A stretch of DNA of 64,000 bases from Pedobacter sp. KBW06. Lineage in GTDB: Bacteria; Bacteroidota; Bacteroidia; Sphingobacteriales; Sphingobacteriaceae. Each line of letters opens with the position of its first letter. Position 1 is the stretch's first letter. Positions 35,870 through 43,060 of this stretch are shown piece after piece. A model generated the notes under the pieces. The model was not told where the DNA came from. It did no database searches and worked only from the letters and a program-made list of their open reading frames with translations. The position numbers were made by a program, and so were the translations under genes. The stretch spans positions 1,064,972 through 1,128,971 of the forward strand of contig NZ_QAJL01000003.1 in the NCBI RefSeq assembly GCF_003852525.1, in the 5' to 3' direction.

Positions 35870-36861
35870 TGGCCCTGAACCTCAACGATAATCCTGAACT
35901 ACAGGCCATATCGCAAAACCTAGACATTAAAAACAATTTATCAGTACAGGCGACTTTGCAGGAAATGGAAGTCGAGCGTAAACGGCTTGTTAACGAGGTG
36001 GGAAAGTCTGGTCTTTTTATTTTTCTGAGTTTATTATTACTGGTAGTAGGTCTTCTTAAGTTTTCTTTACCCATGTGGATTTACATTTTACCTGTTACCG
36101 GCTTTATCTATGGCTGTGTGCAGTCTGGAAAAACAAGTCCGAAGCTGTTGCAGTTCAAAAACGCTTATAAGGAAAACGTGATGATGCCAATGTTAAAAAC
36201 CATTGATCAAAGCCTTGTCCTCCAACCAAATTCGGGAATAAGCCGTTCGGATTTCATCAACTCCCTGCTATTCAACAAATATCCTCACCTTTTTCATAGT
36301 GAGGATTATGTCTGGGGAAAAATAGACAAAACGGCCTTTTACTTTTCCGAAGTGAATGCAACGTATGTAAAAAAATCCGACAAGCGGGATTTGAAATTCT
36401 CTATTTTTAAGGGGATTATTTTCCGTGCAGATTTCAATAAAAATTTTGAGGGCATTACCATTTTGAGAGCGAACATCCTTACTGCCCTTCAGCATTCCCA
36501 TTATGAAGGGGGAGCCCAGTTTGAGGTACCTACAGCAAAGATTGAAATGGAAAATATAACCTTTAATGATCGGTTCGTACTGAAATCGACCAATGAGGTC
36601 GAAGCCCGCTACCTGCTGAGCCCTGTGATGATGGAGAAGTTAATAGAGCTCGACAAAAAATCCAAGTACAGGATCACCGTGACTTTTGTCAGAAATAGCA
36701 TTTACATTGCTTTCCCACGATATGAGCAATTCTTTGAGCCCCAAATCAACAAAAGTTTGCTTGACTCCAAAACCTTCGAGAGGGACCTTTCTATTGTCAG
36801 GTTTATGTGTCAGATCATAAAGGAACTGGGATTAAATACCAGAATTTGGGGGAAAGATTAA
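35869..36861 (+). CDS. DUF3137 domain membrane protein
   Basis: The 330-residue protein has an N-terminal polar stretch, two close transmembrane helices ('GLFIFLSLLLLVVGLLKF' and 'MWIYILPVTGFIYGCV', about residues 47-85) and a C-terminal soluble domain typical of DUF3137 ('FKGIIFRADFNKNF', 'MMEKLIELDKKSKYRITVTF'). It is coupled to lemA by a one-base overlap. The function is unknown. The two are presumed to form a membrane complex. Confidence 0.85.
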   Translation: MALNLNDNPELQAISQNLDIKNNLSVQATLQEMEVERKRLVNEVGKSGLFIFLSLLLLVVGLLKFSLPMWIYILPVTGFIYGCVQSGKTSPKLLQFKNAYKENVMMPMLKTIDQSLVLQPNSGISRSDFINSLLFNKYPHLFHSEDYVWGKIDKTAFYFSEVNATYVKKSDKRDLKFSIFKGIIFRADFNKNFEGITILRANILTALQHSHYEGGAQFEVPTAKIEMENITFNDRFVLKSTNEVEARYLLSPVMMEKLIELDKKSKYRITVTFVRNSIYIAFPRYEQFFEPQINKSLLDSKTFERDLSIVRFMCQIIKELGLNTRIWGKD

Positions 36862-36954
36862 AAAGCTGCTTCCTTTTGTTTACCGCCCCCGGAAAGCGGC
36901 TAACTTTTGGGGCAGTGCACTGACTGGAAACAGCTTTTGATATGAATCAAGATT

Positions 36955-37791
36955 TTAACAATAGTTTCTGATCCATCTGAAGATCAGCTCTTTTGCCTCT
37001 TCAGTGTATTCAAATTTCTTTCCGAACATGTTGAATCCTTTGATTCCCCAGGCATGGTCCCCCTGAGGAAACACATATAATGCTGCAGGAATATCCTGTT
37101 TTTTCAGGGCTTCATAGTAGCGAGTACTATTAACCGGAGATACAATGGTGTCATCATCGCTGACTAAAATTAAGGTGGCCGGAGTATTGGAACGGACCTG
37201 CTTTTCGCAAGAGTATTTTTCTATTGATGATGATGATGGCGCTGCGCCCAGCAAATTCTGATAAGTATCCTTTTGAGTATGCAAGCCCATTGAAATTACA
37301 GGATAAAATAAAATGGAAAAATCAGGGCGTGTACTGATCCCCTCTTCCAAGAATAATGTAGCCGACAATGCTGCCAGGTGACCTCCGGCAGAAAAACCGG
37401 CCACACCGATCTTGTTTTCATTTAGTTTTAGTTCTTTGACATTCTTCCGGGTATACCGGATGGCTTCCTGAACATCATCCAGGGGAATTTCTTTGTTTCC
37501 ATTTGGCATTCTGTACTTTAATACGATCCCTGTGATGCCGATAGTATTGAGCCATTCTGCAAAATCGTAGCCCTGTGTAGTGATGGCCAATCCCGCATAA
37601 GCCCCTCCAGGGCATATGATTACCGCAACACCTGTATTCACCTTATCGTCCGGGCTATAGATGATCAGCTCTGTTTCGATAACATTGGTCAGTTCCAGGA
37701 TTGCTTCGGGATTTAGGATTTCATCGCCGGATAATCCGTTAGTGGCAGGAGGATTTCCATTCCACAGGTTTAGTCTTTTTATGTTTTTCAT
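36955..37791 (-). CDS. Alpha/beta hydrolase, acetyl-esterase / BD-FAE-like
   Basis: The 278-residue protein has the alpha/beta hydrolase core: the oxyanion motif 'ICPGGAY', nucleophile Ser in 'GFSAGGH', acid Asp in 'LVSDDDTIV' and His in 'QGDHAWG'. This is the Aes/xylan-acetylesterase-like group (DUF303/BD-FAE neighbours). No signal peptide is present, so it is likely cytoplasmic. It lies 11 bp downstream of the flavin monooxygenase gene and is probably co-transcribed and under the same TetR control. The substrate is a carboxylic ester, otherwise unknown. Confidence 0.88.
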   Translation of the reverse strand: MKNIKRLNLWNGNPPATNGLSGDEILNPEAILELTNVIETELIIYSPDDKVNTGVAVIICPGGAYAGLAITTQGYDFAEWLNTIGITGIVLKYRMPNGNKEIPLDDVQEAIRYTRKNVKELKLNENKIGVAGFSAGGHLAALSATLFLEEGISTRPDFSILFYPVISMGLHTQKDTYQNLLGAAPSSSSIEKYSCEKQVRSNTPATLILVSDDDTIVSPVNSTRYYEALKKQDIPAALYVFPQGDHAWGIKGFNMFGKKFEYTEEAKELIFRWIRNYC

Positions 37792-37802
37792 TTTTGTATC
37801 TA

Positions 37803-38840
37803 TTATTTATTTAAGGCTTCCCGGACCTTTGGCGCTATTTTAGTTCCATATATTTCAATTGCTTTCATCAAATGGTGATGGTCAGGTGCACCTACATCCA
37901 GATGTGCTGAAAAGCGGGTAATTCCATATAGCTCCTGTGCGTACAGGATTTTATCAATCGCAGCTTCTGCGTCTCCAACAAATAAGGCACCTGCTTTGGA
38001 CCTGCCGAAGTCATACTGCTCCCGTTGAAAAGGGAACCAACCCCTGGTCCTTCCGATCCTGTCCATCTGTGCTGCATACAAGGGGTAGTAGTAATCGGCG
38101 GTTACTTTTGCGTCCTGGCCAAATAGACCATGTGAGAACATCCCCACCTGGAACTTCGACATGTTATGCCCAAACTCCTTATAGGTCTCTTTATACAGGT
38201 CGTAAAGCGGCTTAAAACGTTCCAAGGGTGTTCCTGCTACGATGGCAAAAACCAGTGGTAATCCTAAACGGCCTGCACGTACCACAGATTCCGGTGTTCC
38301 CCCCGCAGCAATCCATACGGTAAGTTTATTGTTTACCGCTCTGGGCAATACCTGCTGATCTTTTAAAGAAGCACGAAAACGACCTTGCCAATTGATGGTT
38401 TCTTCCTGATTGATCTCTAGCAATAAATTCAGTTTCTCTTCAAACAGTGCACCGTAATCCTGCAAGTTATAACCAAACAGCGGGAAGGATTCGGTGAAAC
38501 TCCCCCTACCTGCCATCAATTCGGCCCTGCCGCCGGAAAGCAAATCTACCATCGCGAAGTTCTGGTAAAGTTTAACCGGATCTGAGGAACTTAATACAGT
38601 TACGGAGCTGCTTAGTTTGATTCTTTTGGTGATGACCGCGGCCGCAGCCAGGATAATTTCCGGACTTGGCACAGCATATTCCGGCCGATGGTGCTCCCCT
38701 ATTCCTAAAAGATCGATGCCGACTTCGTCGGCAAGCTTAATCTCTTCCATGAGTTCTTTAAGACGCTGTTGTGCAGGTTCTATTTTTCCGGTTGCCGGAT
38801 CGACGTGTAGATCGCCAAACATACTGATTCCTAATTCCAT
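37803..38840 (-). CDS. LLM-class flavin-dependent monooxygenase (luciferase-like)
   Basis: The frame opens at 38888, but the ATG at 38840 starts at 'MELGISMFGDL', a usual N terminus, and the upstream segment contains an operator palindrome that would otherwise sit in the coding region. The 345-residue product has the bacterial luciferase-like TIM barrel with 'GIDLLGIGEHH', 'PVKLYQNFAMVDLLSGGRAELMAGRGS' and 'WIAAGGTPESVVRAG'. It would use FMNH2 and O2. Together with the esterase and the TetR regulator it suggests inducible detoxification or degradation of an aromatic or lipophilic compound. Confidence 0.92.
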   Translation of the reverse strand: MELGISMFGDLHVDPATGKIEPAQQRLKELMEEIKLADEVGIDLLGIGEHHRPEYAVPSPEIILAAAAVITKRIKLSSSVTVLSSSDPVKLYQNFAMVDLLSGGRAELMAGRGSFTESFPLFGYNLQDYGALFEEKLNLLLEINQEETINWQGRFRASLKDQQVLPRAVNNKLTVWIAAGGTPESVVRAGRLGLPLVFAIVAGTPLERFKPLYDLYKETYKEFGHNMSKFQVGMFSHGLFGQDAKVTADYYYPLYAAQMDRIGRTRGWFPFQREQYDFGRSKAGALFVGDAEAAIDKILYAQELYGITRFSAHLDVGAPDHHHLMKAIEIYGTKIAPKVREALNK

Positions 38841-38862
38841 ATATATGTGTTGTTGTAATTCT

Positions 38863-38876
38863 AGAACAATCGTTCT
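38863..38876. promoter_or_regulatory. TetR-type operator palindrome upstream of the monooxygenase gene
   Basis: AGAACAATCGTTCT matches GAAC-N4-GTTC, the same palindrome seen at 39214-39225 and 39868-39879. It lies 23 nt upstream of the chosen start codon, in the promoter region. Confidence 0.65.
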
Positions 38877-38893
38877 GTTATTGATCAAAAAAA

Positions 38894-39196
38894 TTATCTT
38901 TTTACCTTTTCTTTCCAGATGTCGAGATAATCGTAAGTGCTGTAAGCCTCACTATCAAAGGCTCCCCATGCGCTTTTTTCTATGGAAAGGTTGACTTCTC
39001 TAAGTTGAGAAGGCAGGAACTTCAATGTCACCATGTGTCCTAAACCAATCAGGACTTTCCAACTGAGTACTTCTACATTTTTAGGTGGAAAAATCTCCCA
39101 GAACTGGTTGTTGACCAGCGTTTCATTTATCGAATCCAGGTTTCTATGCTGCTGATGTTTTAAGAGGTAAGTAAGGATCATTTTATCTGTTTCCAT
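38894..39196 (-). CDS. Small protein in the TetR-controlled cluster, function unknown
   Basis: The 100-residue protein has no signal peptide or membrane helix. Its composition (mixed helix and strand, many charged residues, a 'WKVLIGLGHMVTLKF' strand-like core) would fit a small dimeric alpha-beta barrel protein such as those paired with monooxygenases, but I do not recognise a family. It is preceded by its own copy of the operator palindrome and ends 17 bp before the operator of the monooxygenase gene. Confidence 0.6.
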   Translation of the reverse strand: METDKMILTYLLKHQQHRNLDSINETLVNNQFWEIFPPKNVEVLSWKVLIGLGHMVTLKFLPSQLREVNLSIEKSAWGAFDSEAYSTYDYLDIWKEKVKR

Positions 39197-39213
39197 GTTT
39201 GCTATTATTAATA

Positions 39214-39225
39214 GAACAATCGTTC
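39214..39225. promoter_or_regulatory. TetR-type operator palindrome upstream of the 100-aa gene
   Basis: GAACAATCGTTC, a 4-N-4 palindrome identical in core to the one at 38864-38875, lies 18-29 nt upstream of the ATG at 39196. Confidence 0.65.
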
Positions 39226-39267
39226 CATTATTGAGTAAAAAATTTTGTTCTTCTAATTTCCCGGACG

Positions 39268-39843
39268 CTATTTTAAGCTGTCCAGGATATTTTTCGCCAT
39301 TTGTTCTACCATTGTACGATCGTTATATAAGGCTTGCATTTGCCATAAGCCGGCAAAACTTCCTACGATAAACTGTGCCGATTGCCTGGCGTTTTTTTCT
39401 GCCGATATTTCTTTGGCTTGCTGTGCTTTTCCGATCAGATCTCCAAAAATGGAAATCAGGGCATTGCTGAGTTGCTTGAGTATCTCTTTCACATCGTTAT
39501 CAAGCGGAGCCATTTCAAAAGAAGATTTAACAATCATACAAACCTTTTCTTCTTCGAAAGATCGCTGAATTGCTTTTTTTACGATCAGTTCAATGGCTTT
39601 GAATGGCGATTTCTCTCCTGTTGCAGCCTGCTTATATTCAGCATAAGTTTCCTTGGCATAATTTTGCAAGCTTTCTATGAAGAGCTGATGCTTGTCTCCA
39701 TAAGTATCGTACATACTTCCCCTATTCACTTGCATCTGGCTCACGAGGTCCTGCATGGAAGTGGCGTGATAGCCCTTTTCCCAAAATAAATCACGGGCCT
39801 TTTCCAGCTTTTCTGTAGGATCAAATTCTTTATTACGTGCCAT
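39268..39843 (-). CDS. TetR/AcrR family transcriptional regulator
   Basis: The 191-residue protein has an N-terminal helix-turn-helix ('KGYHATSMQDLVSQMQVNRGSMYDTYGDKHQLF') and a helical ligand-binding C-terminal domain ending in 'IVGSFAGLWQMQALY'. TetR proteins are usually repressors that release DNA when they bind a small ligand. The three matching palindromes upstream of this gene, the 100-aa gene and the monooxygenase gene are the natural targets. The one upstream of this gene lies between its promoter elements, so it should autoregulate. Confidence 0.93.
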   Translation of the reverse strand: MARNKEFDPTEKLEKARDLFWEKGYHATSMQDLVSQMQVNRGSMYDTYGDKHQLFIESLQNYAKETYAEYKQAATGEKSPFKAIELIVKKAIQRSFEEEKVCMIVKSSFEMAPLDNDVKEILKQLSNALISIFGDLIGKAQQAKEISAEKNARQSAQFIVGSFAGLWQMQALYNDRTMVEQMAKNILDSLK

Positions 39844-39851
39844 AATGGAAA

Positions 39852-39882
39852 CAAAAGTATATATTTAGAACGAATGTTCCAA
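39852..39882 (-). promoter_or_regulatory. Bacteroidota-type promoter with internal operator for the TetR gene
   Basis: Reading the minus strand, TTG at 39882-39880, 20 nt of spacer, then TACTTTTG (39859-39852) match the TTTG-N19-21-TAnnTTTG promoter consensus of Bacteroidota. The palindrome GAACGAATGTTC (39868-39879) lies in the spacer, so a bound repressor would block RNA polymerase. Confidence 0.6.
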
Positions 39883-40192
39883 TTAGGTTTTTTATTGTTG
39901 ATGAATTGAGGTTTGATTTTACATTTCGTTTACAGAAATTCTGGAGAAACTGTTTTTGGGGACATTTGACCCTAGAACCTGAGGCTGAAGCAACCGAACT
40001 TAGTACTAAGATATTGGATGATATTCTTTAACTGAGGGGAGCCCCGGGATAACAATTTATCAGACATGACACAGGCTAGATTTTGTGCCATTATTTGGCC
40101 GCTTTGTTATTCCGGGAGTAACCCAGTTTTGAACGAGTGTAATTCATTCAGTTCTGAAATGGTAAAAGATGAATTTTTAAAGCCTTTGACAA
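39883..40192. other. Intergenic region with a large imperfect inverted repeat
   Basis: Between the TetR gene promoter and the MauE-like gene there is no supported gene. An inverted repeat CCCGGGATAACAA (40043-40055) / TTGTTATTCCGGG (40104-40116), 12 of 13 matching with a 48-nt spacer, is the only notable structure. Short frames here have no protein-like composition. Confidence 0.4.
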
Positions 40193-40603
40193 ATGGGGAT
40201 GTCTGTTTTAATATATACGATTATTGCACTATTCATTGCGTTATGGATATACGCAGCAGTGCCAAAATTACGTAACATAAAGTATTTCAAGGAGGTTTTG
40301 AAAAGTCAGGCCATTCCTAAATGGAGTGTTCCCTGGTTGAGCTGGATGTTGCCGGTTGTGGAATTAGGAACGGTGGTTTTATTGATTATTCCGGAGACGA
40401 GATTGAGAGGAATGTATATTTCGTTGCTCATGATGACTGTTTTTACAGTGTATGTGAGTGGAATTATCTATCAGGTTTATGATATATATCCATGTCCGTG
40501 TGGAGGGGTATTTAGCAGAATAGGGTGGAAAAAACATTTTAAGGTGAATTTGTTGCTAACGCTGATTGCAGCGGTTGGGGTGGTATTGATGGAGATGAAC
40601 TAA
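40193..40603 (+). CDS. MauE/DoxX-like redox-associated membrane protein
   Basis: The 136-residue protein has four transmembrane helices and a 'YPCPCGG' cysteine pair between helices 3 and 4, as in MauE-type members of the DoxX superfamily, which help disulfide or redox chemistry in the cell envelope. Starts at 40193 or 40199 are both possible. The gene is convergent with the XRE regulator, and their last codons overlap by 4 bp. No methylamine dehydrogenase genes are near, so the mau role does not apply. Confidence 0.8.
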   Translation: MGMSVLIYTIIALFIALWIYAAVPKLRNIKYFKEVLKSQAIPKWSVPWLSWMLPVVELGTVVLLIIPETRLRGMYISLLMMTVFTVYVSGIIYQVYDIYPCPCGGVFSRIGWKKHFKVNLLLTLIAAVGVVLMEMN

Positions 40604-40812
40604 AGATCCAGGCTTCTATACTCGCTGAGTAAACTATCCATTGGTACTTCCAGAATTTCTATGATTTCATAAAATCTTCTCACAGTAAGCTCAGTCTCCC
40701 CACGTTCCAATTTTGAATAGGCGTTTTGGGAAATATTAAGCCGGAAAGCCATATATTCCTGACTGTAACCCTTAATCATTCTCTGAACTCTTATTTTGGC
40801 GGCAATTGGCAT
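40600..40812 (-). CDS. Small XRE-family helix-turn-helix regulator
   Basis: The 70-residue protein is a single Cro/CI-type HTH domain ('YSQEYMAFRLNISQNAYSKLERGETELT'). It lacks any effector or dimerisation domain. It is convergent with the MauE-like gene. Its targets are unknown. It is not part of an obvious toxin-antitoxin pair because the partner frame is a membrane protein on the opposite strand. Confidence 0.85.
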   Translation of the reverse strand: MPIAAKIRVQRMIKGYSQEYMAFRLNISQNAYSKLERGETELTVRRFYEIIEILEVPMDSLLSEYRSLDL

Positions 40813-41470
40813 GGCATTTTATCTATAATTAACAGAGATTATAACGATATCAAATACAAATAGTTACAAAAAAGTAAGTTTAATACAAAAATGTATTTTT
40901 TTATGACAATTATACTAAATAATGAAGTAGTAAAAAAACGGTTTGAACATTCCTTCAATACTACTTTAGTATTTAAAACAGCCGTATAAACACGAAGGTA
41001 TCACACTGTAATCCAGCACAATTAAGAACCTGATTCTTATGGAAATTTTAGAAGTTTTCATTGATTGAGCGTTTTTTTGTAAAAAAATTATTTCAATGTT
41101 GTCCGGAACATAAAACTTTAATGTCTTTATAGAAAACAAAAACCTCAAATTGCTATAAAGGCATGACCACAAGTTAAGCAATTAACAAAGAAGTAATTAC
41201 AAAAAAAATATTTTTATAGCAGGGCTTTATCGTTCTAAATCCATTTATGTCCCCTGATATCTGCTTCCATCTAGCGGAAAGGACGTGACGGCACCAGACA
41301 AGACACACCCCTCCCCGGACATGGCGGTATCAGTTTGCCGGATGCAGGTGATTGACGAAATATTTTAAATTCATATTACAGTGCTTTCGCCATATAATGT
41401 GTTAGCTTTAGAAGCTATCCCACTACGTTCATTTCCTACATTTTAAAATACGGGCCCTTTAGCCAAGAAC
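40813..41470. other. 658-bp intergenic region, mostly AT-rich
   Basis: No supported gene. A short hairpin AATACTA/TAGTATT (40957-40973) and an unusually GC-rich patch at about 41265-41345 stand out against the A/T-rich background. The sequence TACATTTT near 41438 is a one-off match to the TAnnTTTG promoter element upstream of the kinase gene. A minus-strand frame at 40966-41181 has no protein-like features. Confidence 0.4.
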
Positions 41471-42595
41471 ATGAAAAAAAACGATTCTGATGAATTAATC
41501 ATTGCTAACAGGGAGATCGCCTTTCAAAATGAAGAGAAAGAGGACCGCGCAGCGGAGTTGGCTATTGCCAATAAAGAGCTGATTTTTCAGAACGCAGAAA
41601 AAGAAAACCGTGCTGCAGAGCTCGTTATCGCCAACAAAGAGCTTGCTTTTCAAAATGAAGAAAAAGAAAAGCGGGCTGCAGAACTTGTTATTGCCAATAA
41701 AGAGCTGATTTTCCAGAACGAAGAAAAAGAAAACCGGGCTGCAGAACTCGTCATTGCCAATAAAGAACTTGCTTTTCAAAATAAAGAAAAGGAAAAAAGA
41801 GCTGAAGAGTTAATCAAAGCAAACAAAGAACTAAAAAATGCAGAGGATGATATCCGCAAACTAAATGACGAATTAGAACAAAAAGTCATTCAACGCACTG
41901 CTCAACTCGAGTCCGTAAATAAAGAACTGGAATCATTTTCCTATTCCGTATCTCATGACTTACGCGCGCCAATCAGGGCAATTAACGGATATACGAGAAT
42001 TCTGACAGAAGATTATGCGGAGAATTTAGATCCCGAGGGGCTAAAGATCCTCCATTCCATCATTCGAAATTCAAAAAAGATGGGTGAACTAATTGATGAT
42101 TTACTGGCCTTTTCTAAACTGGGTAGAAAGCAAGTCAGCTTTTCGGAAATAGAAATGCCTTATCTGGTAAACACAGTTCGGGAAGAACTGTTATTCGAAG
42201 ATCAGGAAAACATCCCTGAATTTGAGATCGGCGAACTTCCAAATGCCAAAGGAGACAAATCTCTTATTAAACAGGTATGGATTAATCTGATTTCCAATGC
42301 CGTTAAATATTCAAAGTATAAAGTAAAAACGAAAATCGAAATCGGTGCCTACAAAAAAGACCAGTTCATTGTATTTTATGTAAAAGATGCAGGAGCAGGA
42401 TTTGATATGCAATACTATGATAAACTTTTCGGAGTTTTTCAAAGATTACATTCTCAGGAAGAATTTGAGGGTACAGGAATTGGTTTAGCCATTGTGCAAA
42501 AAATAGTGCAGCGGCACAATGGAACCGTTTGGGCAGAATCCGTGGTAAACGAAGGGTCCTGCTTTTATTTCAGCCTGCCAGCTATAAACTATTAA
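41471..42595 (+). CDS. Cytoplasmic sensor histidine kinase with tandem coiled-coil repeats
   Basis: Residues 7 to about 120 are five near-identical 21-residue repeats (ELVIANKEL-x-FQNEEKE type, three heptads each) that form a coiled coil. A HisKA domain follows with the phospho-acceptor His162 in 'YSVSHDLRAP'. The HATPase domain shows N-box 'QVWINLISNAVKYS', G1 'DAGAGFD' and G2 'GTGIGLAIV'. No transmembrane helix or PAS domain is seen, so sensing must come through the repeats or a partner. The response regulator gene starts 9 bp later and is the likely target. Confidence 0.92.
   Translation: MKKNDSDELIIANREIAFQNEEKEDRAAELAIANKELIFQNAEKENRAAELVIANKELAFQNEEKEKRAAELVIANKELIFQNEEKENRAAELVIANKELAFQNKEKEKRAEELIKANKELKNAEDDIRKLNDELEQKVIQRTAQLESVNKELESFSYSVSHDLRAPIRAINGYTRILTEDYAENLDPEGLKILHSIIRNSKKMGELIDDLLAFSKLGRKQVSFSEIEMPYLVNTVREELLFEDQENIPEFEIGELPNAKGDKSLIKQVWINLISNAVKYSKYKVKTKIEIGAYKKDQFIVFYVKDAGAGFDMQYYDKLFGVFQRLHSQEEFEGTGIGLAIVQKIVQRHNGTVWAESVVNEGSCFYFSLPAINY
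41489..41800 (+). repeat. 63-bp tandem coding repeats (coiled coil) in the kinase gene
   Basis: Five in-frame units of 63 bp encode 21-residue blocks. Units 2 and 4 resemble each other (LIFQN, KEN) and units 3 and 5 resemble each other (LAFQN, KEK), a 126-bp higher-order unit that suggests duplication by slippage or unequal crossover. Confidence 0.85.
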
Positions 42596-42604
42596 ATCAA
42601 AAAA

Positions 42605-43045
42605 ATGAGTTACCATAACGTTGAAATTTTATTTGTTGAAGACAGCCAGGACGATGCTGCACTCACCATCCGTGCACTTAAAAAAAGTGGCTTCACCAAC
42701 AAACTACATCATGTTATTGATGGCGCAGAAGCACTGGACTTTATTTATTGTAAAGGCGCATATGCTGATCGCAGTCATAAGGAATTCCCCAAACTGATCC
42801 TGCTGGATTTAAAAATGCCAAAGGTATCCGGTCTGCAGGTATTAGAAAAAATAAAATCAGACCCAGTTTTTAAATCGATCCCGGTGGTGATGCTCACTTC
42901 TTCTAATGAAGGTCCGGACATAGAAAAATGCTTCGAACTTGGGGCGAACAGTTATATCGTGAAACCGGTTGACAGTGATAATTTTTTCAATGCTGTAAAA
43001 GAGATCGGGTTATATTGGATAATATTAAGTCAGCAGCCACACTAA
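42605..43045 (+). CDS. Single-domain response regulator (Rcp1-like)
   Basis: The 146-residue protein is a lone receiver domain: acidic pocket in 'ILFVEDSQDD', phospho-acceptor Asp68 in 'LILLDLKMPKVSG', Thr/Ser in 'VVMLTSSNE' and Lys in 'SYIVKPVD'. It has no output domain, as in Rcp1-type regulators that serve phytochrome-like kinases. It lies between two kinase genes 9 and 15 bp away, which suggests a phosphorelay intermediate. Confidence 0.95.
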   Translation: MSYHNVEILFVEDSQDDAALTIRALKKSGFTNKLHHVIDGAEALDFIYCKGAYADRSHKEFPKLILLDLKMPKVSGLQVLEKIKSDPVFKSIPVVMLTSSNEGPDIEKCFELGANSYIVKPVDSDNFFNAVKEIGLYWIILSQQPH

Positions 43046-43060
43046 CATAAGGAATAAATA

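Noticed and set aside
40066..40275. Plus-strand frame upstream of and overlapping the MauE-like gene
   Set aside because: It overlaps the start of the MauE-like gene in another frame, covers the inverted repeat and has no protein-like pattern.
40193..40812. MauE-like and XRE genes as a toxin-antitoxin pair
   Set aside because: They are convergent, on opposite strands, and the partner is a DoxX-type membrane protein rather than a toxin.
40966..41181. 71-codon minus-strand frame in the 658-bp gap
   Set aside because: It lies in AT-rich intergenic DNA, has no recognisable domain or signal, and overlaps the hairpin at 40957-40973.
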